DNA of 64,000 nucleotides from Dryococelus australis (GCA_029891345.1 CM057009.1:89141416-89205415); one strand, 5' to 3'; numbered from the stretch's first letter, positions 35,061-48,356 are shown. Numbers and translations are program-made. Notes: a model not told the origin generated them from the sequence alone.

Positions 35061-37015
35061 ATGGATCCTGTGTCGAATCGTAGCTCAATGTTGAACTGTT
35101 GATTTGAAAACAACGAAGATTTCATGCAGAGTAAAACATATTAAAATTCTGCCCCATACTCGCTGAGTTAACTGTATGTATACAATAAAATTATTCCTCC
35201 TGCGAGGGAAAACGAAGTCTCCCCACTTCCTCCTTCATCTGCCTTTTATTTACTCTCCGCAGCGCAACATGGAAAATATTCGTGAAACTGTACACATCGG
35301 ATATAGGATATTTGATCGGTAAACAGCAGTACTATTGCCTGACTCCAATATGGCTCTCCGTCGTACGTCTGCAGTTCAAAGAAGAGCAGCGAGTTGGAAA
35401 ACCCCGGCTTGGAATGTACGAGCCCCGTAAACAGTTTCCTTCCGGTTGGTTGATCACAGTGGCAAACCCCCAGTTTTATCTCGTGGCCTATTGGACGGGA
35501 AATCTCAAACTGTCTGCAGCTTCGAGAGCTTATCGCACGACGATCAGAGTGAACAGTAGGTAGGATGCTCTGAAGACAAAATAGAACTCAGTATTCAATT
35601 TACTTTCAGTTGGCTCTGTAGATTAGTATATACGTAACATATTTGCCAATTACGCTGAATTTTGAAGTTAATTGTATTGTCATAAGAAACATTACAAAGT
35701 AAACGCCTTAAAGCGGATCATCACCAACATTTTTAAAGCCATATTTTCCCCAACGATCTTGTAAATGCAAAATTGCGTTCTTGAAACCTGACGGAATATT
35801 TGTAATTTGGTGTTGTTTGATCCCATTACTCTTAAGAAAATTTCTACCAAACTTTTACTTTATGTTATATATTGGTATTCCGTTGATAATAACGTTTTCG
35901 AACGCGAACATATTAACTACAATATTCAACATCAGGCAATTAATTTGTTGGTTTCCATGAAAATATAAACTGAGTGTATGCCAAACAATGACATTTCTTT
36001 TAGAAACACCAACAAATAGCAACCGACATTTGATAAGTTCGATGAGTTCGTCTTAGGCTGCTAATATTTCTTGAAACGATACATTACTGCAAAATGTAAT
36101 TTGTGTGCTTACAATTTTCTTTAAACTTTTAAAAGTTTTCCAAGAAAATTCATTTTATATGTCGTCATTACTGTATTGTTCGTTAGCAAGTAACACTACG
36201 TTTAAACTATATGACTTGGTATTTAATCGTTATTCTTCTTGTGCAGATAACCATAATTCGTCAAAACAAGCTGGTATGCTCAGTCTCAGTTATCCAGAAG
36301 CATGAAAATCACATCCAAACATAGTTAAATCTAGTTTGGTTTTAAAACAGTAATAACTTAATATTAAAAATTATTGTGATGATTACGTTGTTTGAAAGAC
36401 GAAGGGCGTGCAGAACCTACCAAAAAAACAGTGGCCTAAGTTCACTCATCCGGCACACGTTGTTGTATTGCCTAATATTTCTACTTGGTAGAATAAGGGA
36501 AAATCCATATCTGTACCTCGGAGGCATAAGACACTATGCCACAACAATATCATTTTGCAGGACAGCATTTTAAACTTTATTTCCCAATAACTCTCCTAAT
36601 TACGCAGCTATTTATTATTTAATATATTTGCATTTCGGATACATTTACCGTAGTCTAGACTATATGGCTTTATTTCACTATATTTTTCAAAACGTTTCTA
36701 TGGTTGTTTTTTATTTTAAAAAAGATTGCTTGGGGTTCTATTCATCTACTTGATTTATGGACTTCTATGTCATAGCAGCAGTTTTGCGATAGGAGATAAC
36801 GTTGACGAGATTATACATTGCAGCTTACACACGGTTTATTAATGATATAATAGGTTACTACTAATGAAACAATACACAATAATGCAAAAAAGTAATAACA
36901 TATTCACATACTGATTTGGAAAACGGTTAACTTCGAAAAGTAGTATCGTACTAGTGAAAATTGGTTTCACAACAAAATATTATCATTCACACTATGATTT
37001 CTAGGCCACATTATA
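35061..37015. other. Mostly AT-rich unique stretch
   Basis: 35282-35563 is open for 93 codons, GC-richer than its flanks, and followed by 'agtaggtaggatg', which could serve as a 5' splice site. No domain recognised, so I leave it uncalled. The remainder is AT-rich. Confidence 0.45.
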
Positions 37016-37201
37016 CTATGCACATTTTTCATCATCATTGCCTGGGTTGTCCCTAGTGAAATCGTTATGATCCAAGTTGTTATACAATTCATGACAATTT
37101 GAAGGTACATCTGGCAGAAGTGCAATGAAGTCATCATATTTCTGTTTGGAAATACGGTCCGATGAGCTTATACAAAGGGGCCCAGAACTGTTATGGTACA
37201 T
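37016..37201 (-). pseudogene. Possible C-terminal fragment of a transposon-encoded or unknown protein
   Basis: A 61-codon minus-strand frame contains 'ISKQKYDDFIALLPDVPSN' and 'CHELYNNL', ending in an acidic tail. It resembles the pattern 'IS..K..DL..L...IP..YH.FY..L' that I associate with the C-termini of repeat-encoded proteins in insects. I cannot name the family with confidence. Upstream on the minus strand (to about 37500) I found no continuous partner. Treat as a candidate remnant only. Confidence 0.3.
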
Positions 37202-37879
37202 CCATCTGTCCTGTGTGTCTCTTAGGTCAACCTGCTTGAAAATACTTTCAAAATATGTTCTGACAAATACAATGACAAACTTTTTTTTTTTTGTTTAAAT
37301 TGAAAATCACTGCTCGCGAACTGAGAACTGGCTGTTTACCTTCGCCGACTTTTCGCATTACAAAAGTTAAGTCTTCAATTTCCATACAATGCGTAAAGTA
37401 TTTCCTGGAACACTGCTGTACTAACTTTCACTCTTCCTCTTTTTCTTTGAATAAAAGCATGTTCAGTATTCTTCTAGCTCGAAGTATTAGTTCTGAATTA
37501 ATATGTCATTCTCCTTAAGGAAATTTTAAAAAATTCATAGCATTCAATGCAAAGTACAATCACTTAACACAAGACACCAACAGCTGACTGAATGCATTTT
37601 TGTGCACTTTTTAATACATACACTAGATTAATACAACAAAATGTCCAGATAGTCAACCAAGCCGAAAAACAATAACAAAGGCATTTAAATCCATGTCTAC
37701 ATATTGCCGCATGTTTCTAAACATGTGGCATTATGTGATTTTAAAGAAGGCGAATTTTTGTTAATACAGAGCACTGGACATGGTGTCGTATACCCCAGAA
37801 TGGAGCTTAAATTGACGGTTAAGTTTATGGTAGAAAGTGAATTTTGACAGAAGGTGGACATAGTTTCTTATGAATTTGT

Positions 37880-37915
<36 letters not shown>

Positions 37916-38504
37916 TAAGTATATATAGTTTAAGGTTTCCGCCTGAATAGCACTTGAACTGCGATGTAGTGTGTTTAAAATCCTGGTTTTTTGACGAAAC
38001 TCTTAACCGTGACCACAGTATGTTTACCTACGTAAAGACATCATACACCGGACGCGGACGGAATAGCACTTCAAAGTTACCGCTCAAGCTATAAATATTA
38101 TTTAGGGCCTTCTGATATATTTAAAAACATTTTTTTTCAGACTGCCGTATCTTAAAACATACTATCCGGATAGGAGTCAAACTGAGATAGCAGCTTTTAT
38201 CGAAATTTGTTACAGACTTTTCATCAATAAAATGAAAGGGGCTGAAAGTCCCATAGGTACACGCAGCACTACGAGAAAACTGCACGCCAGTTTAAAGTCC
38301 TGCGGGTAGCGGTGATAGCACTCTTGCAGCGCGTACCAGTGTAACCCTTATAGCTCCCGCACTTCTCGGCAAAAAAAAAAAAAAGAAAAAAAGAAAAGGA
38401 AAACGATGTTGGCAGGCGGGACCCTTAACTTCTCTTTGACAACGGAAGCTTTAAATACGGAAATAAATTGCTCATGGCTGGTTTTAAGTGAATGTCCCGG
38501 CATT
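37202..38504. other. AT-rich stretch with TA microsatellite
   Basis: (TA)n at 37883-37911. A purine run at about 38371-38402 is mostly A. Otherwise nothing recognised. Confidence 0.5.
37883..37911. repeat. (TA)n microsatellite
   Basis: About 14 uninterrupted TA dinucleotides. Confidence 0.98.
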
Positions 38505-38615
38505 CGCCTGAGTAATTTCGAATAACTAAGGAAATCCCAAATCAGTACGGTTGGAAAGGGAATCTAATCCTGTTCCAATGGCCTCGAGTCCAGTGCACTA
38601 TCACAGCATTGAGTA
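38505..38615 (-). repeat. tRNA-derived SINE fragment (candidate)
   Basis: On the minus strand, 'gtgatagtgcactgg' is A-box-like and 'ggattagattccc' (38558-38570) resembles a B box. It is followed by 'aaccgtactgatttgggatt', which recalls the usual body of tRNA-derived insect SINEs. No second copy in the window confirms it. Confidence 0.45.
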
Positions 38616-39879
38616 AAGATAGATACTTGAGTGGCCATGGGATGGGAAAACCTCTGACTAGTTGTATGTGTTAGTTCCGCTAATAATCCAGAGGAGCGCT
38701 AGTGTTCTCGACGACGTCATCCGCGCGGTGTTGTTAGTTCCGCAGCCAGTAAAAGTATATCATAACCTTGGACTCTGCTCACCCACGTGTTCGTTCAAGG
38801 TCTGCCAGAGGCGAGCCTGTCACAGGCGAGATACCAGCATTTGTTGCAGCTGTGAATACCCAACTCACGATTTACTAGTGGTGTCCATGGCGTGTGTGTC
38901 ATTTCTGTCGTAGAATTATGTGTTTGCGGAAATTTGTAGCGGTACCGACTAATATTTGGTTTTATTTACCTCTGCGAAAATGAATTATCATAAATATATA
39001 ACGGTCATAGTTTTTAATTATAATCTATTATTTTACAAAAGTGTAGGTATTCGTGATAAAATATGAGTACTATAACGCTTACAATTACAAACTTCATATT
39101 AATCAAGAATGATGTCATAAATCATAGTAAATTTTTCATTCCGTTCGTATGTGAAAGAAAATGGACAGGAAATAATTGTTCAATAGTGGAGAAATATATG
39201 TTAGATGCACGATGGTCTACAATTATTAAACGCAATGTTCACAGTTTGGGGTTGTGATCTACTACATAGGTGACTGTTCGTACAAATAATCATTATGTTA
39301 ACTGTGTCGATTCAAGTGTCATTAAAGCTGTGTCAGAACCTAGGAATGCACTTACTTATACAAGCAGACTCTACTCGGCTCAATATGTGATACATTCCGA
39401 CAGACATACTTATTTGCATTCCATACATCAACTAGTTAAATTATAAGATTCTGAACAATCATTTTGGTGCAAAACACATACTGAATATGTGCTGGAACGT
39501 AAGCGCATAGATTTAGTTAACGACACATTAGGAGCTGTAGCTGAAAAGCGCATGACAATGAAGGTGTTCCTATTAACTAATCATAGTGATTCTTACAAGA
39601 AAGGAATGAATATATATTTGAGTCAGTAAACGAAGAAAACTAGAAATGTTTATCCCGGCTCTTCTAGATCATTAAAGTTTAAAGAGTATACATTGTTAAG
39701 AATTGTGTTCAGTGGCATTTATCGAAAGTTAATTCCTCCGTATCACTCTTTATAAAAAGAAATATTAGGAATAACAATTATGAACTAAATATAAATCGAT
39801 TTTCAAAAGAGTAGCTTATGGGCTGTATGGGCACGAGACGTACACACATTCGTTTCCCCATGTAGGTTACATGTGTATG
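38616..39879. other. Unique stretch, nothing recognised
   Basis: No gene, RNA or repeat recognised; short frames at 38662-38913 and 39063-39257 have no motif support. Confidence 0.5.
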
Positions 39880-41100
39880 TCATTTTCCAAAATTAACAAA
39901 AATTTAATATTAAAATTACTAAAAATTTATTAATAAAAATTATTTTAAAACATGAAAAATGTATTATTAAAAACTGTTAAAAAAGTTATTTATTTAAAAA
40001 ATTTAATTTCCCACGGTTTCCCCCACCCCTCTTCACCAAAAACCAATTAGTCGGCTAACCTCCACCCCCTCGCTCATACCCAGTCAGCCATCTTGGTGGG
40101 CGACCCCATATTGGTAGGCGACCACCATTTTGGTAAATATCCCCTATCAAACATCTTGGAAACCAGTGCTCATTAGCAATAGAACGGTGACCTTTGATAC
40201 TTGAGCCCTGACCTATGACCCTGAATGATCTTGAATGACCTTGAAAACAAACACTCGAGAAAAAGGACATAAAAGTCAGCAAGCATATTACATTATAGAC
40301 TACTACCATCATATTAGAAGCAGACTACCTTCACCTTGATCCTATGACCTTGAATGACCTGAAAAATAAAAATTCGGCAAAAAATACATAAAAGTCAAAA
40401 AGTATATTACATTACTGAATAATATCCCCATATTGGATGCAGGTAACATCGACCTTGACGCCACAACTTTGAATAGCCTTGAAAACAAAAAATATATAAA
40501 AAAATTACATACAAGTCAGCAAGCATAATACACCACGGGCTACTACCATCATATTAGATAGAGACTATCTCGAACTTGAAACCATGACCTTAAATGACCT
40601 TGAAAATTAAAACTCGAGAAAAAATCCATAAAATTCAGCAAGTATAATACACTATAGTCTACTGCTATCATATGAGATGCAGACTTTATCGTCCATGAAT
40701 GACCTTGAAAACAAAAACCAGAGAAAAATACATAAGTCAGCAAGCATAATACATTACAGACTACTATCATCATATTAGATAAAGACTATCTCGACCTTGA
40801 CCCCATTACTTTGAATTACCTTGGAAACAAAAAATGCAGAATAAATATATGTGAAGAGGCAGAATCTAGTTGAGATGATCCAACTTCCACTCAGCCTGTC
40901 AAACTAAACCTCTCAGGTTACTTCCCTACTGCTTATAATATGCGAGTATGCAATCCCTATGGCGTCATAATGACTTTGTACCAATCGTACTGCACCATTA
41001 ATACATTGTACAGACACCGACCAGCATATCATCGAGCTGTCACGTAATTGCAGCTAACCAATCACATGCATACATTGAAATATCAAATGCGGAAGTCAGT
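39880..41100 (+). repeat. Large repeat superfamily L1x, copy A, with internal ~118-bp tandem array
   Basis: Collinear with 63120-63880: an AT-rich lead with many 'aaaatt' runs; 'attagtcggctaacctccac'; 'gccatcttggtgggcgacc'; an internal tandem array; then 'gagatgatccaac', 'ctgtcaaac', 'cctctcag', 'ttccctactg' and 'cagacaccga'. In the array, 'gaccttgaaaacaaa' recurs at about 40237, 40356, 40475, 40596, 40701 and 40817, with one shortened unit. Between these lie 'acataaaagtcagcaagcat' and 'gactactaccatcatattag'. No coding signal; small frames inside are repeat artefacts. Confidence 0.85.
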
Positions 41101-42199
41101 CTCTGACTCTAAAATGACTCATATTGACTCTAAAACTACACTAAAATGACCCAAAAATTACCCCACCAACACCACCATCACCTTGACCCCTACACGACCC
41201 CTAATGACTCCTGAATGACTCCTGATTGCGGAGGAGGAGGCTTAAGTGGAGGAGGGTGAAGCGGCAGGACGAGTTAGTCTGTAGGAGTCAGTCGGAAAGT
41301 GCCAGTGGGCAAATTGGTATATTTCGGACCCTTTGTATGTGTGTGTCCCAAATTATAATAAATTTTCCCCTATTTTAAAATAAAATTATACCGCTCTGTC
41401 TCCAAAAGTTGAAAGGTGAATATTTTATTTAATAATCGCGCTTTAAATAAATAAATATATATATAATATGGAAATATACCGAAGGACCTGGATATATATT
41501 ACATTTCGTAGGCAACTGTATTTACACTTTGCAATAAAGTACTTAGATATACAGCAGGCTCCCACCATTCTTCGCCATTGGTCGATGCACAACTTGGACT
41601 CTGAACTGAGCAATGCAGCACCAATACAGGCCCACACCATGCTCCCGAGTCAGTCGTCACGTGGAAAAGGACTCTTTGTACAGACCACTGTCTCATGCCG
41701 ATTAGTATTTTGAACACAGGTGAAAACTCAATCGCAGAGTCGACACTGGCAACAACAAGTTAGCGATTATGCAGGTCGCAACTCCATGGTCGTCGAGTTA
41801 AAAACTAAACCCTGCGTATTCGCAATTCATCTTCGCGACATGGGAGCACTCCGAGAAAACCCAAATACTCGTTCGTTCTGGAAGAAAACACCCAGGTACT
41901 TACATACTAATGTGTTATTTAAATATTCTCGTAGGCATATGTATATATCTAAATATAGAAATTTAAATGAATTGTGTATTGCCGAGATAAATTGAAAATA
42001 TATTTATATTTACATGCTTGTACATATACATAGGTATTTACACATACCTATACACGATTATGTATTAATTAAATTGAAATTAAGTTTATATTCACCTATT
42101 TATATATACCTATACATAATTATTTATAAGTAGGACTTCGTTTTGTCCTCGACGACCACGGAACCGCACCCTTGCTTATAAAACTAATATGGCTGCCAC
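41101..42199. other. Simple-sequence stretch then AT-rich unique DNA
   Basis: 41100-41230 has short irregular repeats around 'aatgactc' and 'ctgaatgactcc'. 41231-42199 holds overlapping frames on both strands at 41443-41717 with no recognisable domain, then 'tatttatatatacctataca'-type low-complexity DNA. No clear function. Confidence 0.5.
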
Positions 42200-44310
42200 T
42201 GCGCTGTCGGTCCTAAGAAAGCCCTCAATTTACTTATATTAACGAAATTTGAATTTAAAGGGCTTTCTACTGAATATGAGGGACTTCTACCATGTTCAGG
42301 GGCTTCGCGTTTTTTTTTTTAGGGGAAAACGAGAATTTTTTAGGGATTTTTTTTTAAAAAGGGGGAATTTTTGAGTATTTTAGTCTATTTCGAGGGAAAA
42401 AAGGAAATTTGCTGTAAAAATGGGGAAAATATGGTGGACGGTGACATAACAACATGGCGGTGGCCGGCGCCTGTGGTTCTACGCCAGACGCCGATGCCTC
42501 AGACCCATAATTTCCCTACTACTATCGTATCCCGCCAAATTTTACACGCATGTAATGCTACAGTATGGTATGCAAACATACATGTTTTAGGTGGAACAGG
42601 CTTTTTTGTAAAACGGCTTTATTGTACACAATTTTGATTAGTGTGTTATGTCTATTAAACAATTAAATATAATTTTGTACACTAAGAGTATTCATTAGAG
42701 GCATCAATTATGCATAGAGAGATCCTCTTTTTCCTGCCTTTGTGAAAAATAGTGCCAAGTAGGAAACTGAAAGTAGTTTTATACTTCCGGAAACCTTCAA
42801 GTAATTTCCACCAAATTTCGCAAACCAGTAGTTCTACAGAAGACCATGTAATTGATGTCGTACATTAATGTTCAAAATGGTGGCCATATAAATAATTTTG
42901 ATAAGTTTGTCACATACATCAAACAATTCAACCAAATGATGTATGCTGACTATCTATTATAGGCATCATATACAGATTGTCACTTTTTAAAGGAAATTTT
43001 GTATGATAACAAGAAATAATAAAAGAAAATTTTATGTCAGGTCTCGGGAACAAACCAACCGATTGCCACCAAATTTTTCACACATGTAGCTCTACCATAA
43101 GCCAAATTAACTTACGTGTTTTAAGTAGTCAGGGTATTCTTTTTAATGACAGCCCTTTACATATTTCAGGATAGTAAACAGTAGTTTAGTTACATCCAAA
43201 TTTGATGCTCGGAATCCTACCTCCGTAAAGCTGTTGATTGCACGCTACCTTACGGTTCAAGTCCCGGGTAAGGGGACGTGTGTATTTGTAATTATCTCAC
43301 TGCTGTTGCATATGTTTCTGGTTTCATCTTTAATGATATTGCTGTCAACGAGTCGTTAAGGTTATCCTACCATCTATCACTTAACGATTTCATTAGAAAT
43401 TATTTGCACTCATGTAGAGGAAAGTAGATTCATTAGTTCCTGTTTACACTCAGAATTATACCAGAACTAAAATGTCCGTTTTAAATTCTGCACAAATTGA
43501 AGAGGGTATAATGTTATTGGTTTTTTTATTTTTAAGATTTTTTCCGATTTTTCATGTAGACAATGGGGTCAAGATTAAGGTCTCCAATATTCAAAATGGT
43601 GGTTGGAGTCAGTCATGTAATATGATCCTAAACATTTAATATGTTCGTCAATTATTTGCAATTTTGTTATAAATTTTTGGAGTTAAAGGTCAGTGGAGTC
43701 AAGGTCACTAGCAACCAACATGGGTGTCTGAGTCAGTGATGTAATAAGTTCCTACACTTTTATTAGTGTCTTTCAATTTTTATAATTGTTTTCTCGGTTT
43801 TTATGGCTGGGCAGTGTTGAAGGGTGAGTTGTCGAGGGGAAAGGGAAGGTGGTGTGGTGAGTGTGAGGTTAAAGATTTATGTTCCTCGAGTTTCAGAATA
43901 CATTTTCGATTTTTAAAATCATTTTTTCGATTTTTTGCAATTTTCTCGATTTTTATGATTGGTAGGGGTTGGGAGCGGAGAAGGGGTGAGGTGAGGGTGG
44001 TGGGATGGGTGTGAGTTTAACGTTGTAAGTACCTCGATTTTTAGAATTTTTAAAAGTTTTTTTGCGATTTTTCTTGATTTTTTCTTATTGTTTATGGGTC
44101 ACGGGGGGGGGGGGGATTGTTGGAGGTGAAGTTTTTGAGGGGCGAGTGTGAGAAAAACATCATATATTCCTCGATTTTTAGATTTTTTTAAGGTGTTTTG
44201 CCATTTTTATTTTTTAGGTTCATGGTGAAGGTCATGGACCAAGGTCACAAATATCCAACGTGGTGGTCGGGTACCATCACAACACGACCGCCCCAGGCCA
44301 CTTCGACAAC
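42200..44310 (-). repeat. Large repeat superfamily L1x, inverted composite copy
   Basis: Read on the minus strand, 43780-44300 gives several ~130-150-bp units of 'ctcacctcacccctt', 'aaaatcgagaaaattg' and 'aaatcgaggaa.ata', matching 28930-29120. 42700-43150 contains two units of the 1960-4400 array in reverse ('accaaccgattgccaccaaa' and 'gtcaggtctcggg'). 42300-42440 matches the 'ttttccc' part at 28760-28860. So pieces seen apart elsewhere occur here as one inverted block. A 13-G run sits at 44103-44115. The 82-codon frame at 43766-44014 is repeat. Confidence 0.72.
43213..43275 (+). repeat. tRNA-like B-box motif inside the repeat (candidate)
   Basis: 'ggttcaagtcc' (43254-43264) is a good B box followed by 'cgggtaagggg'. 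Upstream 'ctccgtaaagctg' is a weak A-box candidate. Probably a SINE head remnant; no cloverleaf found. Confidence 0.35.
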
Positions 44311-47300
44311 CGAGGTGGTGGGCGAATCCTAATCCTGAATCATGAATCTTGTCCCCGAAGGAGCTTTATGCTTCCACTGTAACATATTTTACGCTAACCG
44401 AATACAGTATAATTTGAACATTTGTTTAATCTATTGGGTATTTAAGCCAGCTTGTAGTGTTGTTCACTAAAAAGTAAATAAATTAAAGTTGCTTAAAACT
44501 ATCCAGACTTCTTGCGCGACTATGGTCGCAGTATTGGTTGAAATATATAATTTAAAAAAACTTAATTAAAAATAGTTTATCGTATATTTATTGTTTTAAC
44601 AATTAAAACATGCTTTGCCATCACTTGTTTACAATTAAATATTCAAAGTCGTGGTACTGTAGTACTAAAATAATATATGTAAACAATATGTTAAACAATT
44701 TACAAACCAATTTCTCAAATAATAAATGCAAAACCTTCGCCATGGCTAACATTTCGACTTAAGAAATAGATAAAAACTTTCCGTAGTCGTTGCCAGCAAA
44801 TATATTTAGAGAACCAATAAATTACTCACGTAAATATGAAGTTAGGCAAAATTTAATACTATCAAGGAATTTGGGTAAGGAGATAAATAACAAAATTAGT
44901 CACTATGCATAATGATAGCCGAGTCTTAAGGTGCGTGGGAACACACACTTACACACACACACACACACAAAATTATGTACTGTTTTTGGTGGCTCAAACC
45001 AACGTTTATTTCCAAAGAACAGATTGTGGGAAGCAACCAAAGTACAGAAGTATTCCAGAAAACAAATATTGTTCGCAAAATGTAGAAAAACTTTTCAGAC
45101 ATTCTTACTGAGTGTTTTGTTCAATAAACAGTCTAAACAGAAGCAGAAATAATTTCAAACTAAATATGTATATGGGTTGTCGAAACAACTCTTGGGTGTC
45201 TACATAATATTCGTAAGAGTATAGGCTATTATTAGTATGAACCAAATCTAGATTATATCCAACATATTTCAATTTATTATGATTACAATATTTTAACTTT
45301 TTACAGTCAAATGTGTGAAGTGATATGGGTTTAATGTTTTTAATTTAGCTTTCGACAGAAAAATTTCATGATTCCAGTTGTAATACGTTTATAAGGAAAA
45401 TAAAATTACTCAACAATGCAATATTAACATGATTACATGCTCTGACAGTTCGAGATTATGGTTAGAAAACTCTGTTGAAGGATACACAAAAGCTTTAAGA
45501 TTACAGGAAGGAATACACTTTAAGACACGTTTAAGACTCGTGCATCGAATACATTTTACTACCTGGCACAATATTTCATAGAAATTTCGTACATGGGAAT
45601 TAATATTTGCCACGAATAGTATTACAGCTTGCAGCATATAAGCATAAGAATTTAATAATGAGGATATTAACTTTTATTGTATTTATTTATTTTTGTTTAT
45701 GATTCGGTAAAAAGAAATGTCTTATGTTAATAGTTTTCATGATTATACGTTAATTAGTTATAAGTATTCTCCAACATATATCTTATTTCTATTCCATAAA
45801 TTACTTATGCACACATTCAATTTCATTTTATTTTCTCATTGGGATTTGGTAAATAATCACACATTACGTGTTACATAATTTGTTTTAGTAGCTCGAACTA
45901 TATTAATGACTGCTAACCAATGTTTGGAATTTATGTTTCAGCATTTCTATTTGCTCTTAGAAAGACGAAAATAATTTCGTATCCAGACTATTATCACAAA
46001 ATATAAAGTTATTAAAAATGGCTTAGCGGAAGTAAAATAATATTGATTATAATCTCAGTGCGCTATTTTCGTGGTACAATTATTTATGTTACTGTATTTC
46101 CATAATTTTCCTACGTGTTTGTGAGATTATAATTAACAAGTAGTGTAAGTAATTGCCTCTTTTGTGAGTCAGCATTGGTACGGAAATTGTGAAGACTTAT
46201 TTATCACGGCATGTTGAGAATTAATCGCGAACTTCAGCTTGTTTGCCAAGTTCTTTCATGTTGAACACAGCGGAAGGAAGAAGGAAATTAACGCAATTTC
46301 CTCTTAGAGTGGTTATGATGGCTGAACCTACAGTGCACTTCTAACGAAGCGATCAAAGGCTGAACCGTAGATGGCTGTGCATACGTTGTTCAATTTATTT
46401 TCCACGTTACACTGTGACTAACATAAGTTAATAGTACTTGTTTTTTTTTTCAATTGACACCGACACAAACGTTCGAAAGTTTTCCACAAAGTAACATTTC
46501 GAAGCACAAGAAAATACCTCTTGTATCTGATCTAAAATTGTATACATCTATAGCGAAGATAACCAAGTAAACTCTGAACTCGGTTATACGAAGAAAGTGT
46601 CGCAAAAGTGTTGATTCCGGATGAGAGTAAAAATTTTATTAGGAAGTCATCAATCAGAAAGTGCATCGTAATATATTGCGCCGACAGGGATTGGTAATAG
46701 AATCATCCATTTTTAAAAAATTAACTTTTAAACTTGGGAATGCTCTGAAAACACGTTTTGAATGAAAACTGATTACGCATTAGTAAATGCATGTGTGCTT
46801 TGTTGTAAAACCTTATTTCGTAATTCGATATTTTTATTTCATTGTGTATTTTTGTATAATTCCTTGTTTCACTCACCAATCGCCTAAACCCATGCCTTTG
46901 TCGTACAGTAAAATGGATGGAAACGTGGGATGTCAGCTAATTTTCTTTTGTAAAAGAAGTAAAATAATCTTGCTGAGCAGGTGTTAGTTTGTGTGTACTC
47001 TTGAAACTCTGTTTCCACCTGCTGATATAGATGGAACTTATTTTAGGCTCTGCATTACTTAGGCTGCTGTAATTGATACTATATGTTCGGACGCAATTGC
47101 GTAAACTTTCACAATGCTCAGCTAATGATACGAACCAAAGATTTAAAAAAGAGGAATAGAATTAATAAATTTATTCAGTTTTATCAAGCTCCCTGAGCAA
47201 AAATCAATCTCGCATGTTTAAAGTTGGAAGTAAATTCTGGCTCCGGGAAGTATCGATCTACGAGGTTGAACGAGACATAAATACCTGAGGGCTGTGCTTC

Positions 47301-47409
47301 AGTATTCTTAGATTTCAAAGAGATGGTTCACTGCAGCGAATGTCTCGTTCCACGTGTGGAAAACGAGACGCAATTTATATGTTAATTTATTTGCAGAAAA
47401 GAAAAAAGG
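44311..47409. other. AT-rich unique stretch with CA microsatellite
   Basis: (CA)n-type tract at 44941-44969. Otherwise no gene, RNA or repeat recognised; frames at 44905-45152, 45410-45637 and 46787-46987 are unsupported. Confidence 0.5.
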
Positions 47410-48356
47410 AGTAATTCCATTCGAGGGTGGCGAACGCCGTAGGGTGAACGAAGTAGCTGCTTTTGTGGGCTTATCGAAGGGTAAGGTCAGGCCGTACGGG
47501 TCCAGCAGCAACGGCACAAGTCTTAATCTACAAGAAATTCGAATCAAATCTTGGCCGAAAAACGTTGCTGACGGAAAGGGGCAGCTGGCGTGTTTCACGG
47601 CTTGGGAATAAATATAGCTTCGCTGCCAGTCAAGAGTTGGGGCTTGAAGTAGAAGCAGGGCCTTTCTAAATAACTTCTGAAAGAGCACTCGGTAGGGAAC
47701 TCTATACCATGGACATAATAGAGCAGAGAGACATACAAGAGCCCCTATAGATCACACCTCTGCAGAGGGCGGCGAGATTCAAACATTGGGCTCATCTGCC
47801 TAATTTAAATGATGATGCGTCGTTTTTTTTTATCGTATAGCACATCAGAAAGCCTTCAACCAGGACTTCGTTCAAGGTGTAGTTCAAAATGGAGGTGGTT
47901 GTTTGATGTTAGGGGGTTGGTATAGTTTACACACAAATGTGTCGTTCGTCTGATTCGGCAAGGAATTTGAACCCCGTTGGCTATAATGAGCTGCTGGACA
48001 ACCAGATTGTATCCTTATGCTAATATTTACGAGTAACATTACGTCACTATTGAGGAAAAATGTCATGTTCACAGGACTGAAGATGTGACTCGTTTACATG
48101 ATGAACGTACAGGGCCATTCACATAGCAGTAATGGCCTGCAGATGTTCCAAATGTACTACCTCTGGGAAATATAAGAGACTTAATAGAACTGCTGGTAAA
48201 ACGCCAGAAACGACATAGAATTCTGGCCGGGCTGCGCAATTCTTTGATGCAAATGTGGCTAGCATTAATGTAGTCCACATCCGGACACTTTCTCAGTCGA
48301 CGCCAGAACGAATCGCAGCAGTTGTCCGTTCTCGTGGAATTGTAACACCCTACTAG
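47410..48356 (+). pseudogene. Tc1-like transposase pseudogene
   Basis: Successive pieces of one Tc1/mariner-type transposase lie in order but in different frames. A helix-turn-helix-like 'VNEVAAFVGLSKGKVRPY' (~47448-47501) comes first. 'GRKTLLTERGSWRVSRL' then 'FAASQELGLEVEA' (~47550-47660) corresponds to the bipartite DNA-binding domain. The catalytic domain begins with 'ITPLQRAARFKHWAHL' (47751-47798). Next are 'GGGCLMLGGWYSLHTN' (~47893-47940; compare the GGGSVMVWGGIS motif), 'YNELLDNQIVSL' (~47982-48017) and 'CHVHRTEDVTR' near the second Asp region. Last are 'WPADVPNVLPLGNIRDLIE' (48133-48189; normally WPxxSPDLNPIExxWDxLxR) and a tail ending 'SRGIVTPY' at TAG 48354-48356. Internal stops and at least four frame changes make it inactive. 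In the SPDLNPIE box both the Asp and the catalytic Glu are altered. The long minus-strand frames over this region are shadows. I did not identify its TIRs. Confidence 0.83.

Noticed and set aside
47308..47688. 126-codon minus-strand frame
   Set aside because: Antisense shadow of the Tc1-like transposase N-terminal region on the plus strand.
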